64,000 nt of DNA from Nitrospira sp. (GTDB taxonomy: Bacteria; Nitrospirota; Nitrospiria; Nitrospirales; Nitrospiraceae), in the NCBI GenBank assembly GCA_016715825.1, contig JADJXO010000008.1, positions 1 to 64,000 on the forward strand, given 5' to 3'. Positions 55,534 to 64,000 of the stretch are shown here, piece by piece. Made by a program: the position numbers and the translations under genes. Under the pieces are notes generated by a model. That model was given only the letters and a program-made list of their open reading frames with translations. It searched no databases and had not been told where the DNA came from. The stretch's first letter is position 1; each line of letters opens with the position of its first letter.

Positions 55534-56703
55534 CTACACTCGCTTAATCATGATCCAAAACACGCCGGCGGCCATCAATTGCATCCCCGCAATGATGGCG
55601 AAGGCCGTCGGATAGCTCAAATTCGCAATCAGCAGGCCTGCCAGCAACGGGCCGCTCGCGTGCCCAATATCCATGATCGTCCCTTGCATCCCCAAGCCGG
55701 CCCCCAGTCTCTTGAATTCCGAACTATCCGCGACCAGTGCCGAAGAGGACGAAGAAACTACGGCTTCACCAAACCCAAACCCAGCCGACAGCATCAGCAA
55801 AATGGGAAACATCGCGACATGCGGAACACAGATAAACGTCCCGGCACAGATACAGAGACCCAGAATAATCAGCGGCTGCCGCCCCACCCGATCGGAGATG
55901 CGCCCCATGATCGGCTTGGAGAAAAATGAAGTGACGGCTTGCACCGTAAAGAGCATCCCGACCTCACCCGGGTTCAGCCCCACCGACACGCCATACAACG
56001 GGAGAAACGCCATCAAGGCCCCATTGGCGATCATCTTAGCCGCATCGGCCGTACTCGTAATCAGAACTTTCTTATTCTTCACGACGGCCGCGAAGCCTTT
56101 CCACATTTCAGATAAGACCGCCCCTGCTCCCTCTTCTGTCCGAGGCGGTACGGCGACGTCGAGATGCAGACTATAGAACAAGACCATGGCGATGCAGCCG
56201 AACACCCCGGCTGTAACGAATGCCGTGTCGAATCCGGCCGCATGAATGAGATAGCCACCAAGAAAGGGCCCCAACAGTGAGCCCGACTGGGTGCAAGCCG
56301 TGTAGGTCCCGAGCGCGGCACCGCGCCGTTCCCGATAGAGCTCTGCCACGGTGGCCAATGCGCTTGGGGCAAACATAGCGGTGGCCAGGCCATGGAGAAA
56401 CCGCAGCGCCGTCAGCGCATCCAAATCTGTGATGAACGGATAGAGAAAGGGCGGCAGGCCGAACGCCACCACGCCGATCCGCAACAAGAACCGTCGTCCA
56501 TAGATATCGGAAAGGGCGCCGGACGGCAGCTTCAGCAAGACACCCGTGATGGTCGATACGGAGACGATCAAACCGATTCGCTCCGGACTCGCGCCGAGCG
56601 ATTCGGCGAACAACGCTAGGGCGGGCATCCGCACCATGTTGTAGCTGATGAAACAAAAGATGCCGACCGTGCAGATCAGCACGAAGCTGCGTGAGGCGGT
56701 CAT
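55534..56703 (-). CDS. MFS transporter
   Basis: 389 residues with twelve predicted membrane helices. The loop-2 motif reads GALSDIYGRRFLLR and its repeat in the second half is GRISDRVGRQPLI, both typical of the major facilitator superfamily. The central loop is short. Substrate unknown; the drug/H+ antiporter-like layout would permit export of a metabolite. Its ATG overlaps the stop of the upstream exported protein gene (ATGA), placing it in the ribD-ribE operon. A flavin or flavin-precursor substrate is possible but unproven. Confidence 0.88.
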   Translation of the reverse strand: MTASRSFVLICTVGIFCFISYNMVRMPALALFAESLGASPERIGLIVSVSTITGVLLKLPSGALSDIYGRRFLLRIGVVAFGLPPFLYPFITDLDALTALRFLHGLATAMFAPSALATVAELYRERRGAALGTYTACTQSGSLLGPFLGGYLIHAAGFDTAFVTAGVFGCIAMVLFYSLHLDVAVPPRTEEGAGAVLSEMWKGFAAVVKNKKVLITSTADAAKMIANGALMAFLPLYGVSVGLNPGEVGMLFTVQAVTSFFSKPIMGRISDRVGRQPLIILGLCICAGTFICVPHVAMFPILLMLSAGFGFGEAVVSSSSSALVADSSEFKRLGAGLGMQGTIMDIGHASGPLLAGLLIANLSYPTAFAIIAGMQLMAAGVFWIMIKRV

Positions 56704-57515
56704 GGGGTCGATCGCCCGTCAGAATTCCCGTTGTCAGGGCTCCGCGGGCTGCTCAAGATCTGCTTCAGGAACGCCATGTGCTGATCGGGTAGAGACGGAG
56801 GATTCCGTGCTTCAGACAACACGCGTTGAGGATCCTCCCGCATCACCACCCCCAATCGATCAACCGTCTCCACTCCCTTTTTCAACCTGCCGGCCGCAAG
56901 TCTGGACACAAGCGGATGCAGGATGGTCACTAACCCCGATAGAAACGGATTATCCAATTTCGTATAGGCCACTAACGTGCTTACCGTCGATTCGTGGCTC
57001 CCCTCATCCTGCACGACACCGATCCGAAGAAAGACGACCGCCTTCCCCGTCACATGGGGCAGCAGCCGGCTTTCGTGCGTACCATCGAGGAAGTAGATGC
57101 GCGAGGCAGGATCCTCATACACCAGCTCGACGATACCCGTTGACCCCTCTCCATCGTCCCCCCAAAATCGACCAGGACCCCGCCCTTCCGACTGGTACAG
57201 GCCAAGATTGAGACGCCGAATCAGCGTTGCAGTCAACGGAGGATCATCCAAGAGATACCGATACAACGCTCCGGATACCGTAGTTCGAATCGGTCCGAGT
57301 CGACTCTCGATCGAATTATTCTCGATGATCGGTTGCAGTCGACAGGCCCAGGCCTGGTCCACTCGTTCGACGGGAAAGGTGAGCCCGGCATGATTGGGAG
57401 GCAATGTACAGCTCTCCGACCGGCTATTCCCGGATGGTGTACACAGCACGAGGCCGATGGACACGACGAGCAGGCGTGCCAGAGGACCAACGTCAAGCCG
57501 TGCTGCGGAAATCAT
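56700..57515 (-). CDS. Exported protein in the ribD-ribE run, unknown
   Basis: 271 residues. A signal-like N-terminus (LARLLVVSIGLVLCTPSG) precedes a mature domain with FPVERVDQAWACRLQPIIEN, a block RLGPIRTTVSGALYRYLLDD and GIVELVYEDPASRIYFLDGT. The chain alternates strands and helices with no known motif. The start overlaps the stop of the esterase-like gene (ATGA) and its own stop overlaps the MFS start, so it is translated as part of a block. Family not recognised. Confidence 0.65.
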   Translation of the reverse strand: MISAARLDVGPLARLLVVSIGLVLCTPSGNSRSESCTLPPNHAGLTFPVERVDQAWACRLQPIIENNSIESRLGPIRTTVSGALYRYLLDDPPLTATLIRRLNLGLYQSEGRGPGRFWGDDGEGSTGIVELVYEDPASRIYFLDGTHESRLLPHVTGKAVVFLRIGVVQDEGSHESTVSTLVAYTKLDNPFLSGLVTILHPLVSRLAAGRLKKGVETVDRLGVVMREDPQRVLSEARNPPSLPDQHMAFLKQILSSPRSPDNGNSDGRSTP

Positions 57516-58801
57516 GGAGCCGGTTTCGTGATGGTAATCGTGAGATGAATGGGAAAGAGACGCTCAGAATCCTGGCGTAGTCTAGCCTGTCGCAAGAGGG
57601 TCTCGACCGACGGCGTGACGGTCCCTTCGAATGAAGGCCGACCGTTCGTCAGCACGGCGAGTGGTTTGGAGATGTCGATCAACTCCTCGTTCAGAAAGAG
57701 ACTATACCGTTGCACGTGTTCAGCCTGCACCTCGATGCGGTTGCGTTCGGCGATCGAAGCATCAAGTCTGGCGTAGACCCGACGCTTAATGCGTTCGTCA
57801 CGCCTGTCCACCAAATCCTCTGAAAATGCTGCGATGGGGTCGGTCGCATCAAGGCGAACCCAGTTAAACGGTTGAAAGTGGCTGGCATCGCGCACCAGCG
57901 TGACTCTAGCCGGTAACGGCTGGCGGCGCTGATGATGAAACCATGCAACAAGGTCCGGTAACTCCTCCTTGGGGAAATAATGCCCGCCTGCGATAGGATG
58001 CTCACGTTGGTGCTCGCGATACAGGTACGGATAGCCAAGCGCATCCAGCTCTTTCGCAATCGATCGGCTCAGCTGCACGGGCATGACCTGATCTTTGGCT
58101 CCATGAATGATATAGATGGGTGTGTTGCGAAGATTCACGAGGAACGGCATCAGCACATCATCCAATCCACTTGCCATGGGCGCAATCCCGGCAAAGAGCG
58201 GCGCATGATGCATCCCGATCAGCCACGCTCCGATCCCGCCGTTCGACATACCTGTCAGAAAGACTCGATCGGGATCGATATGGTATCGCCTGGTGACATC
58301 CTGAATCGTCTCCAACACCAATTCCTCAGCCCGCCTCGTAAACCAGGCGCCGGAGGGATAGGTGGGACAAGCCAAGAGAGCGTCTTCTCCCAAACGAATA
58401 CGCCACCGCTCGAGGTATTCTTCACCGGTAAAACCGAATCCGTGCAAACACACGACCAGCGCATAGCGCTTCTCAGTCTCATAGGAATCCGGAACAAACA
58501 ACGACAACGGGTAGGTCTGCCCACGGACGACAATCTGTTCACTCGGAAGAGTCCCGGTGAGCTGACTCTGGTACGCTCTTCCTTTCTTGATGATGAGAGA
58601 AACCGTTTCGATCGACGCCTGCTCATCGGACAGAATCGTTGCCAACAGACGCTCTGCCTCATCCGCGTCGCCGGCATCGAGATACTGATGGACGAGCGCT
58701 GTGAGACTTCGGGCGGACTGAGCGGATACTTCTAGAAAACTGAACGCTCCACTGCCTGCCAAGAACGCCGTCAGAATAATCATCCACCGCAAAAAGATCA
58801 C
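57512..58801 (-). CDS. Exported alpha/beta-hydrolase, PHB depolymerase/esterase-like
   Basis: 429 residues. A signal peptide (MIILTAFLAGSGAFSFLEVS) and a helical N-terminal segment are followed by an alpha/beta-hydrolase core: YALVVCLHGFGFTGEEYLER, nucleophile elbow VFLTGMSNGGIGAWLIG, aspartate in IYIIHGAKDQVMPVQ and histidine in HPIAGGHYFP. This resembles feruloyl-esterase/polyhydroxybutyrate-depolymerase-like enzymes. The C-terminal ~130 residues (VRLDATDPIAAFSEDLVDRR) form an extra beta-rich domain. Substrate unknown. It overlaps ribD and the next gene by four bases each. Confidence 0.8.
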   Translation of the reverse strand: MIFLRWMIILTAFLAGSGAFSFLEVSAQSARSLTALVHQYLDAGDADEAERLLATILSDEQASIETVSLIIKKGRAYQSQLTGTLPSEQIVVRGQTYPLSLFVPDSYETEKRYALVVCLHGFGFTGEEYLERWRIRLGEDALLACPTYPSGAWFTRRAEELVLETIQDVTRRYHIDPDRVFLTGMSNGGIGAWLIGMHHAPLFAGIAPMASGLDDVLMPFLVNLRNTPIYIIHGAKDQVMPVQLSRSIAKELDALGYPYLYREHQREHPIAGGHYFPKEELPDLVAWFHHQRRQPLPARVTLVRDASHFQPFNWVRLDATDPIAAFSEDLVDRRDERIKRRVYARLDASIAERNRIEVQAEHVQRYSLFLNEELIDISKPLAVLTNGRPSFEGTVTPSVETLLRQARLRQDSERLFPIHLTITITKPAP

Positions 58802-59916
58802 AACACTCCTTCCACGACCATATCGTCACCGAGCGGCCGCACCACCATACGACGGACACGTATTGCCTTTGCGAGTCGTGCGGGACTGTTTCCCCCGATG
58901 AGTCCCTTGGTATCTCGGCCACCGAGCAACAGGGGCGCGATGTAGAGACGAACGTGGTCAACCAACTTGCCCCTCAACATCGCTGCATTGATCTCGCCCC
59001 CTCCCTCTACCAGTACAGACCGGACGCCGCGCCGTCCAAGCTCCCTGAGGAGAGCCGGCAACGACACACGACCCTCCCGAGCGGAAATCGTAAAGACTTC
59101 AATGCCTTTCTCTTCCAACGCCGATCGCCTGGTTCGTGGGGCCATCGCCGTTGTCGCAACAATCGTCTTGGCCTTATCCTGTTGCGTTAAAATCTTTGCC
59201 GTGAGGGGGATGCGTAGTCTGCTATCGACGACAATGCGAAGAGGCTGCCGTGAGGCGACCGTCTCTAATCGCGCTCCCGTCCTCGCAGTCAGCGACGGAT
59301 TATCAATCAGAACGGTGTTCACTCCAATCAAGATGCTCTCGACAGAACGACGAAGCTGATGCACCTCCTGACGGGACATCTCACTCGTGATCCACTGGGA
59401 CTCGCCCCTTGCCGTCGCCAGCTGTCCATCTAGTGTCATGCCCGCCTTGAGTGTGACATAAGGCCGACCGGTCTTCATCCAATGGCAGTAGGCCCTGTTC
59501 AATTCTTCGGCTTCGAGGCGAGCCACTCCGACCGAGACCGAGAGTCCGGCTCGTCGAAGTGCGGCGACTCCTTTTCCCTTGACCGATGGATTCGGATCCT
59601 GCATCGCAATCACCACACGGCGGACACCAGTGCGAAGGATTTCTGGGACGCAAGGTGGCGTGCGTTTCTTGAGATGGCAGCAGGGCTCAAGGGTGATGTA
59701 GAGCGTTGAACCTCGAGCGCGAGTCCCTGCCTGTCGTAACGCGTGAATCTCTGCGTGGGGAGTTCCTGGTCGGAGATGAAATCCCTGCCCGACAAGTTCA
59801 CCTTGACGGACCACCAAGGCTCCGACCATCGGATTCGGGCTCGTCGTTCCCTGGCCCTTCGCCGCCAAGCGAAGGGCTAGGGTCATGAAGCGGAGATCGT
59901 GTTGAGTAGTGGTCAC
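58798..59916 (-). CDS. ribD: Bifunctional riboflavin biosynthesis protein RibD
   Basis: 372 residues, GTG start overlapping the ppdK stop (GTGA). The N-terminal deaminase has NPMVGALVV, the zinc ligands in TPHAEIHAL and TLEPCCHLKKRTPPC. The C-terminal reductase (RPYVTLKAGMTLDGQLATAR; GVNTVLIDNPSLTAR; VRSVLVEGGGEINAAML) binds NADPH. It catalyses steps two and three of riboflavin synthesis after GTP cyclohydrolase. Full length and intact. It lies in a run with ribE five genes further on. Confidence 0.95.
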   Translation of the reverse strand: MTTTQHDLRFMTLALRLAAKGQGTTSPNPMVGALVVRQGELVGQGFHLRPGTPHAEIHALRQAGTRARGSTLYITLEPCCHLKKRTPPCVPEILRTGVRRVVIAMQDPNPSVKGKGVAALRRAGLSVSVGVARLEAEELNRAYCHWMKTGRPYVTLKAGMTLDGQLATARGESQWITSEMSRQEVHQLRRSVESILIGVNTVLIDNPSLTARTGARLETVASRQPLRIVVDSRLRIPLTAKILTQQDKAKTIVATTAMAPRTRRSALEEKGIEVFTISAREGRVSLPALLRELGRRGVRSVLVEGGGEINAAMLRGKLVDHVRLYIAPLLLGGRDTKGLIGGNSPARLAKAIRVRRMVVRPLGDDMVVEGVL

Positions 59917-62699
59917 CGTCTCTTACGGCGTGACGTCGAAGACCTACGCGACTTCGCTGGCTTGCGCGCCGTCCTGGGTTTCTTCCCTGCCGGCTTCACA
60001 CTCGAAGCTGCGATCGCTGCTTGCGCCGCCGCCAATCGCGCAATCGCGACGCGGAATGGTGAACAGCTCACGTAATCTAACCCCAGTTGATGGCAGAACT
60101 CGACGGAGCTGGGATCGCCGCCATGCTCGCCACAGATGCCCAGCTTGATATCGGGTCGCGTCTTGCGCCCACCCTCGATGGCCCGTTTCATCAGCGAACC
60201 AACGCCTTCGCGGTCGAGCACAGCAAAGGGGTCCGAATCCATGATCTTGTTGGTCTTATAGAAATCGATGAACTTCGCAGCATCATCACGTGAGAAACCG
60301 AACGTGGTCTGCGTCAAATCGTTCGTCCCGAATGAGAAGAACTCCGCCTCCTGCGCAATCCGATCGGCCGTCACAGCCGCACGCGGCAACTCGATCATCG
60401 TCCCGACCAGATAATTGAGCTTCACGCCGTACCGTTTCATGGTCTCCAGAGCCACTTCTCTCACGAGATCTTTCTGAGACTTCATTTCGGCGACCATGCC
60501 GACCAGTGGGATCATGATCTCCGGTACGATCTTCTTCCCTTCCTTCGCCAACTCGCAAGCCGCTTCCATGATCGCCTTTGCCTGCATCCGCGTGATCTCC
60601 GGCATGGTAATACCCAACCGACAGCCACGGAGCCCCAGCATAGGGTTGAATTCGTGAAGTTCTTCCACTCGAGCCAGTAAACGCCGTTTTTCCTCGAGCT
60701 TGGCCCCGTCATGCTCGGTCAGTTCCAGCTGGGCAATCTCTACCATCAGGTCTTCGCGCTTCGGCAAAAACTCGTGGAGCGGCGGATCAAGGAGCCGTAT
60801 CGTGACAGGGTACCCCTGCATCTCTCGGTAGAGCCCAATAAAGTCTTGCTTCTGCAGCGGCAGTAGTTGATCAAGAAATTTTTCACGTTCTTCTTTCGTG
60901 CGTGCCAGGATCATCTTCTGCATGATCGAAATTCGATCTTCGGCAAAGAACATGTGCTCCGTCCGGCACAATCCGATGCCTTCCGCTCCGAATCCCCTCG
61001 CGATCTTTGCCTGGTCCGGAACATCAGCGTTGGCTCGAACACGCAGTGTCCGTTCGCTGTCAGCCCAGGACAGCAATGTCGTGAACAATTGATACTTCGT
61101 CGACTTCTTGGAATCCAGTCTCCCTTGCACGACTTGAATGATCTCCGATTCCACTACCGGCACGTCCCCATCGTAGACATTCCCGGTGGAACCATTGACG
61201 GAGATATAGTCCCCTTCGCGGAACACCTTCGAACCGATCCGTACTGATTGATCGTCGATCACCTCTACGGCTTCACAACCGGCGACGCAGACCTTCCCCA
61301 TCTGTCTCGCCACCACGGCCGCATGCGATGTCATCCCGCCACGCGCGGTCAAAAATCCGGTTGCCGCATTCATCCCGTGAATATCGTCCGGGCTGGTTTC
61401 ATCACGGACGAGCACGACCCGTTGCCCAGCGGCTTTCATCTCGACCGCACGATCCGGTGTGAGCGCAACCTTTCCCGCCGCCGCCCCAGGACCGGCCGGC
61501 AAGCCTTTGCCTAATGGCGTCGAACTGGATTCCACCGCCGTATCGAAAATTGGATAGAGGTACTGCGCCAATTGATCAGGACCGACCCGCTGCACGGCTT
61601 CACGCTTTGTGATCAATCCTTCTTTGACCATTTCAACGGCAATCCGAACGGCCGAGATGCCGGTCCGCTTCCCGACGCGCGTCTGGAGCATATAGAGTTT
61701 GCCCTCCTGGATCGTAAATTCCAGGTCAAGCATGTCTCGGTAATGTTTCTCCAACTTCTTGTAGGTCTGTTCGAGATCTTTGTAGGCTGCCGGAACATTC
61801 TTCGCGAGTGCGCTGACTGGCAACGGCGTTCTGATACCAGCCACAACATCCTCACCCTGAGCATTCATCAAGCATTCACCGAAGAAGTTGTGCTCGCCGG
61901 TGTTCGGATCGCGGGTGAAGGCCACACCGGTTCCGCTGGTATCGCCCATATTGCCGAACACCATCGCAACCACGTTGACCGCGGTCCCCCAATGGTCCGG
62001 AATGCCGTTCAACCGCCGATAGGTGATCGCACGTGCACCATTCCAGGACGAGAACACCGCATTGATCGCCATGCGCAACTGCTCATTGGGGTCGTCCGGA
62101 AACTCCTTCCTGGTTTCTTCTTTCACCAACGTCTTGAATCGTGCGACGAGGTCCCGCAATCCACCTGCATCTAAGTGGGTCTCGTGGGTCACGCCCATCT
62201 CTTCCTTCTTGTGCTTGAGAATTGCTTCGAAATGTTCGCGCGGAACCCCCATGACGATGCTGCCGAACATCGTAATAAACCGGCGATAACTGTCCTGCGC
62301 AAACCGTTCGTTCTTCGTTTTCGCGGCAAGGCCTTCAACCGTCTTCAACGTCAGGCCCACGTTGAGCACCGTATCCATCATCCCGGGCATTGATGCGCGG
62401 GCACCGGAACGCACGGAGACCAGCAACGGCTTTTCGGGATTCCCAAACCCCATCCCCATCGACCGCTCTACGCGCTTCAGGGCAGCCAATGTCGCCTCCC
62501 ACATGCCGGGTGGATATTTCTTCCCGTGCTTGTCGTATTCGATGCAGGCTTCGGTCGTGATCGTGAAGCCGGGTGGAACCGAGATACCGAGATTCGTCAT
62601 TTCTGCCAATCCCGCCCCTTTTCCGCCGAGCAGTTCCTTCATGTGTGAGGTACCCTCAGCTTTGCCGTCACCGAAATAGTAGACGTATTTCTTTGCCAC
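59913..62699 (-). CDS. ppdK: Pyruvate, phosphate dikinase
   Basis: 928 residues from a GTG at 62699 with AAGGAG seven bases upstream (MAKKYVYYFGDGKAEG). It has the ATP-grasp domain (LLGGKGAGLAEMTNLGISVP; LLVSVRSGARASMPGMMDTV), the swivelling domain with the catalytic histidine in TARGGMTSHAAVVARQMGKV, and the PEP barrel (ICGEHGGDP; GLDYVSCSPFRVAIARLAAA with the catalytic cysteine). It interconverts pyruvate/ATP/Pi and PEP/AMP/PPi, which feeds gluconeogenesis in organisms fixing carbon by the reverse TCA cycle. Oddity: a C-terminal extension of about 35 residues, alanine- and lysine/arginine-rich (KPAGKKPRTARKPAKSRRSS), beyond the normal end. Confidence 0.95.
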   Translation of the reverse strand: MAKKYVYYFGDGKAEGTSHMKELLGGKGAGLAEMTNLGISVPPGFTITTEACIEYDKHGKKYPPGMWEATLAALKRVERSMGMGFGNPEKPLLVSVRSGARASMPGMMDTVLNVGLTLKTVEGLAAKTKNERFAQDSYRRFITMFGSIVMGVPREHFEAILKHKKEEMGVTHETHLDAGGLRDLVARFKTLVKEETRKEFPDDPNEQLRMAINAVFSSWNGARAITYRRLNGIPDHWGTAVNVVAMVFGNMGDTSGTGVAFTRDPNTGEHNFFGECLMNAQGEDVVAGIRTPLPVSALAKNVPAAYKDLEQTYKKLEKHYRDMLDLEFTIQEGKLYMLQTRVGKRTGISAVRIAVEMVKEGLITKREAVQRVGPDQLAQYLYPIFDTAVESSSTPLGKGLPAGPGAAAGKVALTPDRAVEMKAAGQRVVLVRDETSPDDIHGMNAATGFLTARGGMTSHAAVVARQMGKVCVAGCEAVEVIDDQSVRIGSKVFREGDYISVNGSTGNVYDGDVPVVESEIIQVVQGRLDSKKSTKYQLFTTLLSWADSERTLRVRANADVPDQAKIARGFGAEGIGLCRTEHMFFAEDRISIMQKMILARTKEEREKFLDQLLPLQKQDFIGLYREMQGYPVTIRLLDPPLHEFLPKREDLMVEIAQLELTEHDGAKLEEKRRLLARVEELHEFNPMLGLRGCRLGITMPEITRMQAKAIMEAACELAKEGKKIVPEIMIPLVGMVAEMKSQKDLVREVALETMKRYGVKLNYLVGTMIELPRAAVTADRIAQEAEFFSFGTNDLTQTTFGFSRDDAAKFIDFYKTNKIMDSDPFAVLDREGVGSLMKRAIEGGRKTRPDIKLGICGEHGGDPSSVEFCHQLGLDYVSCSPFRVAIARLAAAQAAIAASSVKPAGKKPRTARKPAKSRRSSTSRRKRR

Positions 62700-62748
62700 G
62701 TGACTTCTCCTTCCAGGAAGAATGCGTATCAATGAGCTGTCGACGTCT

Positions 62749-63219
62749 TCATCTGTCGGTCGACTCCAGATGAAGCCGATACCGGTTCACTAGGAGCCAC
62801 TTTGTCTTTACGCCACCAACGATAATAGCAGCGACAAACAACATCAGCATCAACAATCGGTAGTCGGCCTGAACACCTTGATCGACATAATAGTGACCAT
62901 CAGGTGCCTTCTTGAGCTTCGTATCGGGCGAAAGAGAGTGCGGCTGGCCGCTCGGATCAGAAAGGTTGAGCCATTCCGAACAGAGCTGAACTGGTTCAGT
63001 TTCACCTGGCGGGGACTGCCATGACAATCGAAGGCAGACATCCTGTTTGGCATTAAAAAGATCGGGAGTCTTTACCAAGTCATCCAAATTGATGCCGCTG
63101 AGCTTAAGCCCTACGAAGAGGACGGCATTACAGCACACGATTAAGCCCAGCGAAACCACAAGAGAAAATCGTCGGATCTTGTTCGCCCGACTGGACTCGG
63201 CCACCATCGGCTGATCCAT
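62749..63219 (-). CDS. Membrane protein between glyS and ppdK, unknown
   Basis: 156 residues. Two membrane segments, near the N-terminus (FSLVVSLGLIVCCNAVLFVG) and the C-terminus (LLMLMLFVAAIIVGGVKTKW), flank a periplasmic domain of ~75 residues (FNAKQDVCLRLSWQSPPGET; VQLCSEWLNLSDPSGQPHSL) with two cysteines that may pair. Family not recognised. It sits 57 bp after glyS and about 50 bp before ppdK, so it is probably co-transcribed. Confidence 0.65.
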   Translation of the reverse strand: MDQPMVAESSRANKIRRFSLVVSLGLIVCCNAVLFVGLKLSGINLDDLVKTPDLFNAKQDVCLRLSWQSPPGETEPVQLCSEWLNLSDPSGQPHSLSPDTKLKKAPDGHYYVDQGVQADYRLLMLMLFVAAIIVGGVKTKWLLVNRYRLHLESTDR

Positions 63220-63276
63220 GGCAATTCTCGCTGTGCCTGGTCCACCCAGCGCAGTCCGCTTTCCGTCCGATTCGAT

Positions 63277-64000
63277 CTACCGTCCTTGTACCACAATCTG
63301 GGAAAAGTCCGCGAATAACATAAACAGGTCATCAACCTCTTTGAGTAGCGACAACCGATTACTGCGGATGGTCTTGTCTTCTGCATTCACCATCACGGCT
63401 TCGAAAAATGTATCGATGATCGGCCTGAGTCCAACCAAGGAATTCAATGCCCCTTGATAGTCACCTGTGGACAGCGCGAACCCCATCTTTTGTCCTTCTT
63501 CGGCGACTGCCTGGTGAAGCGTCATTTCTGAGGGATCTTGAAACCTCGTGTCATCAACCGGCAAGCGCTCCCACTGTTCCTTTTCAACTAGCCGATGCGC
63601 ACGCTTGAACCCGACAATCAAGGGATCAAACTCCGGTTTCCTTGTTACTTCTTCAATAGCCTTCATCTTCTGCATAAGGTCGACGAGATCTACCGATTTA
63701 GCATGGGATGATTTCAGCACTGAATCAATAACGTCATCCCGCAAGGTATATACGACTCGGCCGTAGTGTCGAAGTCGCTCAAAGATGAACTCCGTGATAC
63801 GCAGACGACGTTCCTGATCTAACCCTGGCGCGCCGCTAAACCCGTCGTCCACCACAATCTCCATGGCCTGGTCAATACATGGCCTGAGATCGATTCGAAG
63901 ATTCTCTTCAAGCACGACCCTTACGATCGCGGTGGCATGACGGCGCAACGCAAAAGGATCTTCTGATCCCGTCGGGACGATACCCACATGAAAAAACGAT
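63277..64000 (-). CDS. glyS: Glycyl-tRNA synthetase beta subunit, C-terminal part (runs off the window)
   Basis: The last ~241 residues of GlyS. The frame reads FFHVGIVPTGSEDPFALRRH at the right edge, the typical segment near the catalytic-domain end, followed by the anticodon-binding C-terminal domain (ITEFIFERLRHYGRVVYTLR; LRPIIDTFFEAVMVNAEDKT; NRLSLLKEVDDLFMLFADFS). The beta subunit works with GlyQ to charge tRNA-Gly in the heterotetrameric bacterial type. The start lies beyond position 64000. Confidence 0.93.
   Translation of the reverse strand, partial: SFFHVGIVPTGSEDPFALRRHATAIVRVVLEENLRIDLRPCIDQAMEIVVDDGFSGAPGLDQERRLRITEFIFERLRHYGRVVYTLRDDVIDSVLKSSHAKSVDLVDLMQKMKAIEEVTRKPEFDPLIVGFKRAHRLVEKEQWERLPVDDTRFQDPSEMTLHQAVAEEGQKMGFALSTGDYQGALNSLVGLRPIIDTFFEAVMVNAEDKTIRSNRLSLLKEVDDLFMLFADFSQIVVQGR

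Overview
The window looks like a chromosome segment of a Nitrospira-like bacterium (phylum Nitrospirota). This is inferred from gene content and moderately high GC (high fifties percent by eye); no database search was possible. Pointers are a pyruvate phosphate dikinase beside riboflavin and glycyl-tRNA synthetase genes, a PEP-CTERM remnant with a NusG-like regulator, a CzcCBA-type RND efflux locus, envelope lipoprotein clusters and several type II toxin-antitoxin modules.

Left part (1-28.7 kb): accessory and partly decaying. It starts with two pieces of Ski2-like helicase genes, the C-terminal half placed before the N-terminal half. Next come an outer-membrane barrel protein, a stranded PEP-CTERM tail, a lone IS3-type orfA, a NusG/UpxY-like antiterminator, a damaged IS3-family element, a LuxR-type regulator, tRNA-Phe(GAA), a cytochrome c and a CzcCBA-like locus. 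In that locus the adaptor is frameshifted and fused in frame to the RND pump. After a TrmH-type RNA methyltransferase and small genes comes an 11-kb gene for a giant RTX protein (about 3,700 codons). It has a lipase-like N-terminus, many glycine/aspartate calcium-binding repeats and an internal 0.6-kb duplication. It sits at the end of a three-gene operon and carries a cluster of 1-bp frameshifts.

Middle (28.7-49.8 kb): small secreted or envelope proteins, a soluble transhydrogenase-like flavoprotein, a YbaK-like deacylase, a UPF0149/SEC-C protein, a nitrobindin-like barrel, a Tim44-like protein, and a secreted protein with two decayed partial copies nearby. ParDE and VapBC-like modules, an RlmI-type methyltransferase, a pyruvate/indolepyruvate decarboxylase-like enzyme and a mannosyl-3-phosphoglycerate phosphatase-like enzyme follow. 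A four-gene lipoprotein operon (LPP20-like, LpoB-like, COG3014-like TPR, large LPP20-like) lies near a caspase-fold/TPR protein that appears to lack the catalytic cysteine.

Right part (49.8-64 kb): acetyl-CoA synthetase, a VapC-type module, an IS5 remnant, and a HigA antitoxin with an internally deleted HigB, lying between the true ribE 3' end and a decayed second copy of that 3' end. Then comes a tightly packed minus-strand run: glyS, small membrane protein, ppdK, ribD, secreted esterase, secreted unknown, MFS transporter, 38-residue membrane peptide, ribE. Most of its junctions overlap by 1-4 bp. It joins translation, central carbon metabolism (PEP synthesis from pyruvate) and flavin synthesis.

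Frameshifts are concentrated in the first 21 kb and nearly absent afterwards. Some come as compensating insertion/deletion pairs, so real decay and local sequence error both need to be kept in mind.
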